From NCBI GenBank assembly GCA_047528285.1, contig CP180022.1, positions 1,364,001 to 1,428,000 of the forward strand: 64,000 nucleotides of DNA, written 5' to 3'. Both the position numbers and the translations under genes were made by a program. Under the pieces are notes generated by a model, which did not search any database, had not been told where the DNA came from, and saw only the letters and a list, made by a program, of their open reading frames with translations. Source of the stretch: G047528285 sp047528285 (GTDB taxonomy: Bacteria; Pseudomonadota; Gammaproteobacteria; Enterobacterales; Enterobacteriaceae). Shown here piece by piece: positions 29,325 to 38,673 of the stretch. How positions within the stretch are numbered: position 1 is the first letter of the stretch; every line of letters starts with the position of its first letter.

Positions 29325-30619
29325 GCTGTGCTCCATTTTAAAACATTGGCGAGATATATCAGCACAGTCTCACGTGTTGAGTCATGATAAATTGTTTTTG
29401 CTACTTCCGCAGCAAAAGCATAAATTATCATCATTTCGGCATCCTTGCTTGGAATACCGCGAGAACGTAAAAAAAACATTTGTTCCTTGTCGATCTGGGC
29501 AATGGTGGCACCGTGATTACATTTAACTTCATCAGCGTAAATTTCCAGCTGGGGTTTGCTATCTATTTCTGCTAAATGCCCAAGAAGGAGGTTGTGATTT
29601 CTCATTTGACTATCGGTTTTGATGGCATTCTTCGCTACTTTAATAAGACCGCTGAATATGCCTTTACCGCGATCGCTAGCGATTACCTTATGCAACTGGC
29701 GACTCAGGCAATAGCCTTTGTTGTGCTCAAGGTAGGTACGGGTATCACTGATAGCCTCTCCTGACGGCAATAGCAAACTGTTTATAGCTAAATCGGCCTT
29801 TTCACCGTTCAACTGTACGCTTGTTTGATGTCGGGTTAAGCTTTTTCCAATAATAAATGTACTGCTTTGTACCACTGCATTACTGCCTAGCCTGATATCG
29901 TTATGTCCGAAATGGTAGCTGGCAGGATTTTCAAAAACTAGTTTAGTATGACTTAGATGCGCGTTATTGCCTACAACTATTGAGGTACGAGCCCCCCTGA
30001 AATACCCATGAGTATTTATGCTGATAAAATGTTCAATTACTTGGCCTTGTGCTCCAGCCCCGATGTCGAGGTGGTGACGATAATGTAGCGTACTAAGTGT
30101 TTTTTTATCTTCGCTGCCATAACTAATATGCAGTAGATACAGTGTGCGCAGTGCTGCCTTGCCCTCCGGGAGATAAATTCGAGTGCTTTCTTGGCTTAGA
30201 CTTTCGGTTAAATGTAAAAACACTTCTGACTGGATAGGGGTAGGCAATTCCCGCCTATCAGCGCCTCTTTCTACATTAATTTTCCAGAGGTCAGTATCGT
30301 TATCACTTAGTGACGGAACGAAGCGGTTATCGACAAAAACTAGTCGGCAGGCATCTAGCTTCAGGCTCAGAGCATCTCGATCTGCGGAGGATACTAATCG
30401 GCCGGCTATAGCAGAGACAAATTTATTCGCTAGAAGTTTATCAAGCGAAGTATATTTCCAATGTTCATGTTGGCGGGTTGGTACTCCCAGGCGTTCAACG
30501 TTCTGCCAGTGCGCCTCGGATTCAGCGGAGCCTCCAACATGTTGATTGGTAAATAATTGGCGCCATTGTGTTAGCACGTGAGCCTTATTATTGTTGAGTT
30601 TATTCAGTAAGCCAGCCAT
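29321..30619 (-). CDS. sufD: Fe-S cluster scaffold subunit SufD
   Basis: Component of the SufBC2D scaffold complex; a beta-helix protein paralogous to SufB. The chosen ATG at 30619 (MAGLLNKL) has GAGGAG upstream, matches the E. coli N-terminus MAGLPNSS, and overlaps the end of sufC by 20 bases; it gives 432 residues against 423. Recognisable blocks are PTRQHEHWKYTSLDKLL, EVFLHLTESL, LEHNKGYCLSRQLHK and YADEVKCNHGATIAQID. The last contains the conserved cysteine-histidine segment near the SufB interface. The gene is undamaged and in normal operon order. Confidence 0.97.
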   Translation of the reverse strand: MAGLLNKLNNNKAHVLTQWRQLFTNQHVGGSAESEAHWQNVERLGVPTRQHEHWKYTSLDKLLANKFVSAIAGRLVSSADRDALSLKLDACRLVFVDNRFVPSLSDNDTDLWKINVERGADRRELPTPIQSEVFLHLTESLSQESTRIYLPEGKAALRTLYLLHISYGSEDKKTLSTLHYRHHLDIGAGAQGQVIEHFISINTHGYFRGARTSIVVGNNAHLSHTKLVFENPASYHFGHNDIRLGSNAVVQSSTFIIGKSLTRHQTSVQLNGEKADLAINSLLLPSGEAISDTRTYLEHNKGYCLSRQLHKVIASDRGKGIFSGLIKVAKNAIKTDSQMRNHNLLLGHLAEIDSKPQLEIYADEVKCNHGATIAQIDKEQMFFLRSRGIPSKDAEMMIIYAFAAEVAKTIYHDSTRETVLIYLANVLKWSTA

Positions 30620-31340
30620 AGCCGTGCTCCTCAAGCTGTTTCACCAGGGAAAAATCACCGGATTTTACAATGCGCCCCTGATATAGTACATGAACGTGGT
30701 CAGGTTTGATGTAATCCAGAATACGCTGATAGTGCGTTATAATGATAAAGGAACGAATTTTATCACGCAGTGCATTTACGGCGCCAGCTACAATTTTAAG
30801 TGCATCGATATCTAAACCGGAATCGGTTTCATCCAGAATGCATAAATTCGGTTCAAGCACTGCCATTTGCAGAATATCATTACGTTTTTTTTCTCCTCCA
30901 GAAAACCCCACGTTAACCGATCGGATCAGCAGATCAGGAGGCATGTTTAGCATTTTAATTTTAGCTTCGATGAAATCGAAGAAATCAAAGCGATCAAGTG
31001 GCGGCTGTTCACGGTATTTACGTACAGCATTTACTGCAGTTTGCAAAAAAGTTTGGTTGCTGACGCCCGGAATTTCTATTGGATATTGAAAGGCTATGAA
31101 CACCCCTTCTCCCGCGCGTTCTTCAGGGCCAAGTGCTAGTAAATCACTACCTTTAAATAACACTTCACCAGAAGTAACCTCATAGTCTTCACGCCCAGCT
31201 AGAGTTGCTGATAGAGTACTTTTACCGGAACCATTTGGCCCCATAATAGCATGGATTTTTCCGGGTTTTACTTCTAAGTTCAGGCCCTTGAGAATGGCAT
31301 TTCCTTTCACGCTGACATTCATATTTTTAATCGATAACAT
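30600..31340 (-). CDS. sufC: Fe-S cluster assembly ATPase SufC
   Basis: ABC-type ATPase that drives conformational changes in the SufB-SufD scaffold; cytosolic, with no membrane partner. It has 246 residues against 248. Walker A GPNGSGKST is at residues 34-42, the signature SGGEKKR at 147-153, and Walker B LCILDE with the following TDSGLD at 166-176. The SufC-typical salt-bridge region and C-terminal LEEHGYGWL are present. It follows sufB after 64 bases and overlaps sufD. Confidence 0.98.
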   Translation of the reverse strand: MLSIKNMNVSVKGNAILKGLNLEVKPGKIHAIMGPNGSGKSTLSATLAGREDYEVTSGEVLFKGSDLLALGPEERAGEGVFIAFQYPIEIPGVSNQTFLQTAVNAVRKYREQPPLDRFDFFDFIEAKIKMLNMPPDLLIRSVNVGFSGGEKKRNDILQMAVLEPNLCILDETDSGLDIDALKIVAGAVNALRDKIRSFIIITHYQRILDYIKPDHVHVLYQGRIVKSGDFSLVKQLEEHGYGWLTE

Positions 31341-31414
31341 GTTTTATTTTTCCTTATTTGGGCGGTGGCACAGCTGTCTAGGTAATAAACTCAGTTGCGT
31401 GGTTTTATCCCACG
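31341..31414 (-). other. sufB-sufC spacer with hairpin over the sufB stop
   Basis: On the suf strand GCGTGG-GATAAAA-CCACGC forms a 6-bp hairpin spanning the sufB stop codon (about 31396-31414). There is no T-run behind it. Such a hairpin could shield the sufB part of the mRNA or slow coupling to sufC, but no function can be shown from sequence. Confidence 0.4.
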
Positions 31415-32904
31415 CTGTGTTCAAGGTTGATAGCTAGTAATTTTTGGGCTTCCACAGCAAATTCCAGAGGAAGTTTTGAGAACACGTTTTTACAAAATCC
31501 GTTGATAATTATTGAGATTGCATCGTCTGTGCTGATCCCGCGCTGACGGCAATAGAATAGCTGATCATCGCCGATACGAGAGGTGGTAGCTTCATGCTCC
31601 AGCTGGGCGGTGTTATTGCTTACCTCCACATAAGGGAAGGTATGTGCGCCGCATTTACTGCCAATAAGTACGGAATCACACTGAGTAAAGTTACGCGCAT
31701 TGGTAGCGGTTTTCATAATCTTTACAAGCCCGCGATATGTGTTATCGCTCTGACCGGCCGAAATTCCCTTTGAGATAATAGTCGAGCGGGTATTTTTTCC
31801 GATGTGAATCATCTTTGTGCCGGTATCCGCCTGTTGATAACCGTTGGTTAGCGCAACAGAGAAAAATTCGCCAACTGAGTTGTCGCCTTTTAGGATTACG
31901 CTAGGATATTTCCAGGTAATGGCCGATCCGGTTTCGGATTGGGTCCAGGACATTTTTGCATTTTTCCCTTCGCATAGTGCGCGCTTAGTAACAAAATTAA
32001 GAATCCCGCCTTTGCTCTCAACACCTGAAAACCAGTTTTGTACAGTGGAATATTTTACTCTAGCATCTTTAAGCAAAATGACTTCCACTACCGCAGCATG
32101 TAGCTGATAACTATTGCGCGCTGGCGCTGAGCAGCCCTCGATATAGCTAACATAGCTGCCTTCATCGGCAATAAGGATTGTGCGTTCAAATTGTCCTGTT
32201 TTGGCTGCATTGATACGGAAATATGTGGAGAGCTCCATCGGGCAACGCACATTTTTTGGTACATAAACAAAAGTGCCGTCTGAAGCAACTGCCGAGTTCA
32301 GAGCAGCAAAGAAGTTATCGTTGGTTGGCACTACACTGCCTAGATATTGGCGCACTAGCTTCGGATGTTTATGAATAGCTTCGCCAAAGGAACAAAAAAT
32401 AATGCCATGCGCTGCTAGCTTCTCGCGATAAGTGGTTGAGACAGATACAGAATCAAAAATCGCATCTAGTGCAACATTGCTGCCCTCATGCACGGGAACG
32501 CCAAGCTTGTTGAACGTCTCTTCCACTTCATTAGTCAAGTAGTTTTTTTTCCATGCCTCATTGGGCTGAGAACCGCAGTTATCATTGAGGCTGTTGCAGG
32601 ATGGTACGGAATAGTAGGTGTAATCATTATAGTTTAGCTGGGGGTAATGTGCTTTTAGCCAGTGCGGCTCATCCATTTTCAACCAGGCGCGATAAGCATT
32701 GAGACGAAAGGTTAGCATCCAGTTTGGTTCATTGCGTTTCGCCGAGATGGCTCGTACTACATCTTCGCTGATGCCGTGCGCCAGTTCCTCAGTTGCCAGT
32801 TTAGTAAAAAACCCTTCTTTATAACGATAATTCGCGGGTTGCAGCCGTGCTTGAATTATGTCGCTTCCCTCAGAGATATTATTATTGCTTCTTGCCATGA
32901 TCAT
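31405..32904 (-). CDS. sufB: Fe-S cluster scaffold subunit SufB
   Basis: Main scaffold protein of SufBC2D, on which the cluster is built from SufE sulfur. It has 499 residues from the ATG at 32904 against 495 in E. coli; a second ATG at 32898 is equally possible and slightly better spaced from GAGGG. Key blocks: SAKRNEPNWML, IFDSVSVSTTYREKL, GCSAPARNSYQLHAAVVE, MSWTQSETGSAITWKYPS, and NFTQCDSVLIGSKCGAHTFPY, which carries the conserved cysteine used in assembly. The region after residue 95 (CNSLNDNCGSQPN) is more diverged than the rest. It starts seven bases after the sufA stop. Confidence 0.97.
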   Translation of the reverse strand: MIMARSNNNISEGSDIIQARLQPANYRYKEGFFTKLATEELAHGISEDVVRAISAKRNEPNWMLTFRLNAYRAWLKMDEPHWLKAHYPQLNYNDYTYYSVPSCNSLNDNCGSQPNEAWKKNYLTNEVEETFNKLGVPVHEGSNVALDAIFDSVSVSTTYREKLAAHGIIFCSFGEAIHKHPKLVRQYLGSVVPTNDNFFAALNSAVASDGTFVYVPKNVRCPMELSTYFRINAAKTGQFERTILIADEGSYVSYIEGCSAPARNSYQLHAAVVEVILLKDARVKYSTVQNWFSGVESKGGILNFVTKRALCEGKNAKMSWTQSETGSAITWKYPSVILKGDNSVGEFFSVALTNGYQQADTGTKMIHIGKNTRSTIISKGISAGQSDNTYRGLVKIMKTATNARNFTQCDSVLIGSKCGAHTFPYVEVSNNTAQLEHEATTSRIGDDQLFYCRQRGISTDDAISIIINGFCKNVFSKLPLEFAVEAQKLLAINLEHSVG

Positions 32905-32911
32905 TCATCCC

Positions 32912-33286
32912 TCAAAGACCAAAACTTTCGCCGCACCCGCAGGCGTGCTGAGCTTTGGGATTGTTAAATTTGAATATGTGATTGAGGCCTTCCTGAATAT
33001 AGTCCAGTTCCGTGCCATCAATAAAAGGCATCGATTTTAGTGGAACATGCAGTTTGATGCCATCAAACAAGTAAACTTGGTCGCTATTTTCGGTTTGCTT
33101 GACCTTTTCCAGAACATAGGTGAAACCAGCGCAACCGGATTTTCGTACCTTAATTCGTAACCCAAGCATCAGGGGATCATTTTTCACTAAGTAATGGATT
33201 TGACGAATGGCGGAATTCGTAAGCGTTAGCCCGCGCCAAGTCTTCTTCTCAATGGATTCAGTTTCATTTTTTTTGTTGACGTGCAT
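32912..33286 (-). CDS. sufA: Fe-S cluster A-type carrier SufA
   Basis: A-type carrier protein that receives clusters from SufBCD and delivers them to targets. The ATG at 33286 has GAGGG eight bases before it and gives 124 residues against 122 in E. coli; a further ATG at 33301 is the alternative. The three ligand cysteines are C52 (SGCAGF), C116 and C118 (ACGCGE). It is the first gene of sufABCDSE, all six of which are intact and in the E. coli order. I could not identify Fur, IscR or OxyR sites upstream. Since iscSUA is not in the window I cannot tell whether Suf is the only Fe-S system. Confidence 0.97.
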   Translation of the reverse strand: MHVNKKNETESIEKKTWRGLTLTNSAIRQIHYLVKNDPLMLGLRIKVRKSGCAGFTYVLEKVKQTENSDQVYLFDGIKLHVPLKSMPFIDGTELDYIQEGLNHIFKFNNPKAQHACGCGESFGL

Positions 33287-34388
33287 TTTTATTGCCCTCA
33301 TGACCTATAAAATGACATTCAGAAAACTTATTTATCTTAAAGAATTGAATTATTTTTTTAACCGCTATACTTATAAAGTAATAGCCTATTTTATAGAAAA
33401 CCTTTGTGATTGCTGTCAAAAAATGGAATACTTAATTGCTATCTTGTTAATTTTAAATGATTATTTATTTCTAACAGTCTAATTCCTCGAAAGCATGAAT
33501 AGTAAAAACTATTTTAATTTTCAATACTAAAACTTTTTTGTATTGACTAAAGCGAATACTTATATAAGTAAACTTTTAGGAAAAATAAGTCATCATTTTT
33601 TCTAAAAAAATCAATTAAGAATAATCCTAAAATGCCATGAAATGATTTTATTGATAATCGGGGGTGACTCTGATATCATTGATAATGACGGATAGTTGTA
33701 TCCTTATCGAAGAACTTTATATATGTGTTTTTTGATTTTGAAAAAATCGATGCTTTACAAGCAAGGCATTGGATGTGGGTGTTTATGTATTCATAATTAG
33801 GCTGTTTTATCAGATAAATATATTTTTACTTACTACCGGATAGTATAAATAGGCTATGTGCATTAGTCATATCAAAGATAGCTTATTCATCAGGCATATC
33901 AAAAAGTATACTGATTTTGCTTAAAAATTGATAAGTGTTCCGTAGCATTTGTATATTTTGGCTCATAACTATACGAAAAGTTGGCATGTTTTATGTGATT
34001 ATAAGCGTAAGCTTAGTTGTTTTTGATGTTGTACATGAGATTAGGGTAAATTTACTTTGCAATAGATAGCCTTAGTGTTAGATAAGATAATCTTCTATTC
34101 AATAATTTATTTTTGCGTCATTTTTAAATGAATTAAAATAGTATTTAGGGCAATACCTAATGAGGTACACGGTATTACTCTGAACTTAGAGTAATTTATT
34201 GCCTATATTGGAGAGAGAGTTATCCTTTTTTATAAATAACTGTTAATAGTATAAATGAGGACGGGAAATTTTCAACTATTTTTTATGAATTTAATATTTT
34301 ATCATGTTATTTTATATAAAAATGATATTAAACTCCATTGGACTCACGGCAATGAGTAAATTGGATAACATGTAGTTTTTGTGGTGAT

Positions 34389-34426
34389 GAATTTATTAAT
34401 TAAGCATATACTTAATTAATAAATTC
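34389..34426. repeat. Perfect 16-bp inverted repeat, 6-base loop
   Basis: GAATTTATTAATTAAG (34389-34404) is exactly complementary to CTTAATTAATAAATTC (34411-34426) around CATATA. The stem is AT-rich. No adjoining gene, and no T-run specific to one strand. It is the longest perfect stem I found in the window. Confidence 0.75.
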
Positions 34427-35530
34427 GATTCTCAATTTTATTGCGAAACCAGACTTATCTGAATATCATTCATCATTAATATACCCATGAATACCACCAG
34501 AGATTTTACTTAAACATTTGGTTTTAGTTTAAATATTATTCTAGGTATAATAATTTAGGAAAAACAATTATAAAAAAGAAGATTTCGGATAGCAGATTAT
34601 TTAACATTGATCTCTATATCTGCTAAAAGGAAAGCACACATATGTATTATACGCAGCATAAAAAATACTTAGCTTATTGTTTATGCTTATAATTGCATTA
34701 GCACCTGTATCTTATCACATATTTTATAAATCAAAATAAATAGATCATACAGCATGTTATTAAAACTTAATCAAGTGCAGCATAGTTTTTGACATAATTG
34801 ATATATGTTTGTTTATAAATTTCTTTAAGTCCAATATACCATATTGGAAGTGAAAATATATTAATGGGTAGAGAGGTATAACCTGAATAAATTTGCTTAT
34901 ATTCAATCTCATATTCATAAATGATACATTTTTAAAAAAATGCATAACAAGGTTATTTTATTGGCTATGAAAATTTAATTATAAAAAATGATCATGAATT
35001 ATTATTTCGATAGATTTAATAAATAAAACCATAACAAACAACTTCCTGTTATCGAAAGATTGATAATTTTTTATTAGAAAAAGATATTGAAAAATATCTT
35101 GAATGCTGATTCAAAATCAGTAGCATGGTGTTTAATATATGACAATGTTTGTTTGTGGTTATTTTAATAAAACAAAACAGTCTCATGAAATTTGCTTTCG
35201 TCCAAAAATCCGATAAAATTGCGCAATGCTTGCCTGTTCTAAAAACAGAATGGCATGAAAAAGGAAATATTATCATTTTAATAAAAATGTTTTTGCATGC
35301 GAATAATTTCCATGCAAGCTTTGTTATGAATGAATTAGAACTGATAATGCATATGCCCCAGAAATGTAGCAATAGCTAGGCGATGTAGATGTTGTTTAGA
35401 ATCCTAGAACTTGGTAATCCTAGTTGATTGTTTTTACCAATCTCCTGATTGATCGATGCATTATAGTCTTACGTGGATCTATATATTAGTTCGGAATTGT
35501 TTTGAAATGAAATATAGTTCGTTTTAGAAC

Positions 35531-35559
35531 GAGAGCAGCAGATCTTCTCTGCTGCTCTC
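35531..35559. repeat. Perfect 12-bp GC-richer inverted repeat, 5-base loop
   Basis: GAGAGCAGCAGA (35531-35542), loop TCTTC, TCTGCTGCTCTC (35548-35559). It is clearly more GC-rich than the DNA around it and perfectly paired, so it stands out as possibly selected. No T-run follows on either strand, so it is not a normal terminator. A smaller palindrome (GTTC-GTTTTA-GAAC type) lies directly to its left. Confidence 0.75.
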
Positions 35560-35887
35560 AAGCGGGGTGGTTCTTTGATTATGAATTCTTAAGGGAACTG
35601 TTTAGTTAGAGGTGAGATACTGAGTGATTTTCAACTCTTTTTTTGCTATAGAGATCCAATGTTGAAGAGATTATAATGGTTGGGTTAAATGATAATTTAA
35701 AAGTTGGATTCATTTAGCATAAGCGCTGTCTTTATATCAGTGGATAGGGTAATATTGGTGATTCTCCTGCTAATAATATTACTACAATAAAATATTTTTT
35801 AGAAAATGTAGGAAGTTACATTATAACTATAATGGGTCTTTTATTTGTTGTTATTCGAAATTAACATTTAATGCCTTTCGGAATTAA

Positions 35888-35919
35888 AAACAACAACAAA
35901 ATAATTATTGTTGTTGTTT
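35888..35919. repeat. Perfect 12-bp inverted repeat (AAC/GTT repeats)
   Basis: AAACAACAACAA (35888-35899) pairs with TTGTTGTTGTTT (35908-35919) around an 8-base loop. The arms are trinucleotide repeats. It stands immediately before the terminator-like hairpin at 35923. Confidence 0.65.
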
Positions 35920-35922
35920 GCA

Positions 35923-35968
35923 ATCATATGCAATATGCGTTGCATATGATTTTTAATTTTTTAATAAT
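35923..35968 (+). terminator. Terminator-like hairpin without a gene
   Basis: ATCATATGCAA (35923-35933) and TTGCATATGAT (35940-35950) form a perfect 11-bp stem with loop TATGCG, followed on the plus strand by TTTTAATTTTTT. No plus-strand gene precedes it for over 2 kb, so if it works it ends an unannotated or dead transcript. The AT-rich stem makes it weak. Confidence 0.4.
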
Positions 35969-36132
35969 TAAAACACTTGGCGGTGAACTGAAAGATTTCT
36001 TATGCTAGCATGGAGCGCATAAGCAGATAACAGACGGTAGTATTAAGATTTTCCCGATGAGTGACACATATAAGAAAAATAAATATTATTTATTTTAATG
36101 AGATTGGTTAAAACCCGTATCAGCCCCTTTGT

Positions 36133-37200
36133 TTAACCTGTTAGTTTTTGCCTTGCCCATTCGATGCAGTTTTGGTACTTCGTCGGCAACAGCCTCCCCA
36201 ATTGCTCCAGACTGCGATTGAGTTTACCCTTATCAGGGTGAGTCAGGTTAAGGTGTCCGACCTTGCGCCCCGCGTACACTTCTTTTTTATACCAATGTAA
36301 ATGCACCAGTGGATCTGCTAGCCACTCTGTATTTACTTCGTTGCCTATGATATTTATCATGACTGATGGCGCAAAAATTACCGGTATCGGTAGCGGTAGC
36401 GGTAGAATAGCGCGTAAATGTAGCTCAAATTGACTAATAGTTGCGCCGTTCTGTGTCCAGTGGCCGCTATTATGCACTCGCGGCGCAAGTTCATTTATCA
36501 CCAGTCTATCGCCGACAATAAAACACTCCATTGCCATTACTCCATCATACTTTAGCTCATTCAGGATAGCGCTAAGCATATTTTCCGCTTGTTTTTGTAA
36601 GCTATTCAGAGAGGGGAAAACGACGCTAGCGTGTAGGATGCCTTCCTGATGAAAATTATACGTCAGTGGATAAAAGACCTGAGTTCCATCGGTAGATCGT
36701 GCGCCTATCAGCGATACTTCCCCATCGAAGGAGATTCGCTGTTCGACGATACAACGACCGTAGCAATTTTTTGGAAGAATATCTTGTTCCCCAGGTTGTA
36801 TCCGCCATTGGCCGCGCCCGTCGTAGCTTCCTACTCGGTGTTTTATGATAGCCATATCCCTAAATGAAACAAAAATCTCTGGCCATTGAGCGGGACTTGC
36901 TAGTGGTGCCCATGGAGCAGTCGCTAAGCTCAATTTATCTAGGAGTTTTTTTTGCTTCAGTCGATCGGTTAGCTGTGAGAAAGTATCAAGGTTAATGAAA
37001 CCGCTATGCTGTGTTAATTTGCGGGTAAGGGTGGTTTCTGGCCAGTGCTCAATTTCGGCGGTAATCACGCTTTCTTGGAATTGGATCAATTCAGGTTTAG
37101 AATCAAGCCGAATCGGGAATACCGAGATGCCTAGAGGTTCGCCGGCTTGCTGAAGCATACGAGCTAATTGTCCATCGCCTAGAACGAAGACCTGTTTCAT
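36133..37200 (-). CDS. purK: N5-carboxyaminoimidazole ribonucleotide synthase PurK
   Basis: ATP-grasp enzyme that carboxylates AIR with bicarbonate and ATP to N5-CAIR in purine synthesis. It has 355 residues, the E. coli length. Start MKQVFVLGDGQLARML; ATP-grasp blocks KHRVGSYDGRGQWR, CIVEQRISFDGEVSL, MAMECFIVGDRLVINELAPRVHNSGHWT follow in order. Its ATG overlaps the stop of purE as ATGA, so the two are translationally coupled. The gene is undamaged. Relic DNA follows, with no clear terminator on its strand. Confidence 0.98.
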   Translation of the reverse strand: MKQVFVLGDGQLARMLQQAGEPLGISVFPIRLDSKPELIQFQESVITAEIEHWPETTLTRKLTQHSGFINLDTFSQLTDRLKQKKLLDKLSLATAPWAPLASPAQWPEIFVSFRDMAIIKHRVGSYDGRGQWRIQPGEQDILPKNCYGRCIVEQRISFDGEVSLIGARSTDGTQVFYPLTYNFHQEGILHASVVFPSLNSLQKQAENMLSAILNELKYDGVMAMECFIVGDRLVINELAPRVHNSGHWTQNGATISQFELHLRAILPLPLPIPVIFAPSVMINIIGNEVNTEWLADPLVHLHWYKKEVYAGRKVGHLNLTHPDKGKLNRSLEQLGRLLPTKYQNCIEWARQKLTG

Positions 37201-37706
37201 ATTTTTTTTCTCGGATCGGGATTCTTCAGTACTTCATCAGTTTGCTTTTGTCGCCATTGGCGCAGCCGACTGCTTAGCTCGGGATCATGCAGTGCTAAAA
37301 TCTGGGAGGCTAGCAGGCCGGCGTTGGTGGCTCCGGCTTTGCCTATAGCTAAGGTTCCGACAGGAATACCACGCGGCATTTGTACGATAGAATAAAGACT
37401 ATCTAGACTATTAAGGACTGAACTTTGGATCGGTACCCCGAGTACAGGTACCAACGTTTTTGCCGCTATCATACCAGGCAGATGCGCCCCGCCCCCGGCG
37501 CCGGCAATAATTACCGCATAACCTCTCACTGCTGCTTGCTCGGCAAAGCGGAATAATTTATCCGGTGTACGATGAGCCGAAACAATTTCCGCATCAAAGG
37601 GGACTTTCAGAACAGTTAAAATTTCTGCGGAATGTTGCAGGGTACTCCAATCGCTTTGGGAGCCCATAACAATAGCGATCTTTATCGTAGCAAGATCAGA
37701 TGGCAT
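37197..37706 (-). CDS. purE: N5-carboxyaminoimidazole ribonucleotide mutase PurE
   Basis: Class I PurE, which rearranges N5-CAIR to CAIR, directly after PurK in the pathway. It has 169 residues, the E. coli length. MGSQSDW at 14-20, SAHRTP with catalytic H45 at 43-48, IIAGAGGGAHLPGM and QMPRGIPVGTLAIGKAGATNA are all as expected. AGGAG precedes the ATG by about ten bases. I see no PurR operator upstream, where E. coli has one, so purine regulation may be lost (inference). In E. coli lpxH-ppiB-cysS would be the neighbours on this side; here uspA and ppk lie between. Confidence 0.98.
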   Translation of the reverse strand: MPSDLATIKIAIVMGSQSDWSTLQHSAEILTVLKVPFDAEIVSAHRTPDKLFRFAEQAAVRGYAVIIAGAGGGAHLPGMIAAKTLVPVLGVPIQSSVLNSLDSLYSIVQMPRGIPVGTLAIGKAGATNAGLLASQILALHDPELSSRLRQWRQKQTDEVLKNPDPRKKI

Positions 37707-38638
37707 ACGCGTTGTACTCCTATGTTAATAATATTGATCTAGATAACAGACTCTATAGTGCTTGCCTAACAGAGTATAAAGTATATTCCTGGTCCAGGAA
37801 GAGGGAAAACGTCTACAAAAAAGCCTCTAGAGATAATTATTTAATAGATACAATGTATCGTGTCAACTATATAGTTGAAATGCTTTTTGTATTTGAATAC
37901 ATGTATTGAAAAAGATATTTATCTTGCCTCCCATTTTTATTTTATATTTTGATTAATGTTATTTATGTTATATGAATTAACATCAAGCGTGTTTACAGAA
38001 AAATATTCATAGATCAACTTAGATTTATTAACAATGTTAATAAAATTTACTCATGATAATAGTATACGATTATATGCTACCTAATAACTTTTTTCTCTAA
38101 AAATGGTTTTATGAGAAATATGTTTGATATAGTTATATAAATTTAGGTTATGCCATTTTATATTTTTTACATGTTTTATTATTTATCATATAGATAGTCG
38201 ATTTTCTGAAAGTTTTATCAACTAGCATATATCCATTTATGTTGAAGATTTCTTGAATACATTAGAATTGCTGATAAATGCCAATCTTTTGGCAGGAACT
38301 TATTTTTAGATGATGCGAATGCAATTTGGTATTTAACAGAATAATTTTATTAAAAGTGTTAACAATTAACATTGTCGATTTGCGTAGCATAGTTATGTGA
38401 TTGATTCTGGTAATCAACTAGAAGTGCTTTTTAAGTAGAAATGGTTGTTTCGTGGGTATTAAGCACAGGATATAAACTACTATTTTTCAATGTGTCAAAT
38501 TTATTTTTTAAAGCATTGATTGAAAGTTTTTATATCAACTTTTAAGGTGTTTTTACTTAACTTGAATAATATTGTTCACAAGGTCGTTTGTAAACTCAGT
38601 AACTTAGCAGAGAGCATGATAATCTTCACGTGTATTCT

Positions 38639-38673
38639 ACCCTTGACTATCAGTCAAGGGTTTTCTTGTTTTT
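38639..38673 (+). terminator. Rho-independent terminator without a gene
   Basis: ACCCTTGACT-ATC-AGTCAAGGGT is a perfect 10-bp GC-containing stem with a tight 3-base loop, followed on the plus strand by TTTCTTGTTTTT. This is the most terminator-like structure in the relic DNA. The minus strand has no T-run. No plus-strand gene precedes it, so either the gene has decayed or a small RNA ends here. The 60 bases before it are not recognisable to me. Confidence 0.65.

Larger units (their letters stand above)
33287..36132. other. Non-coding stretch, 2.8 kb, rich in perfect hairpins
   Basis: No gene or relic recognised between sufA and purK. Four perfect inverted repeats with 11-16 bp stems stand here (34389, 35531, 35888, 35923; listed separately). 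The suf promoter must lie at the left end, upstream of 33286 on the minus strand. Short open frames (34760-34945, 35049-35372) have no recognisable product. Confidence 0.5.
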
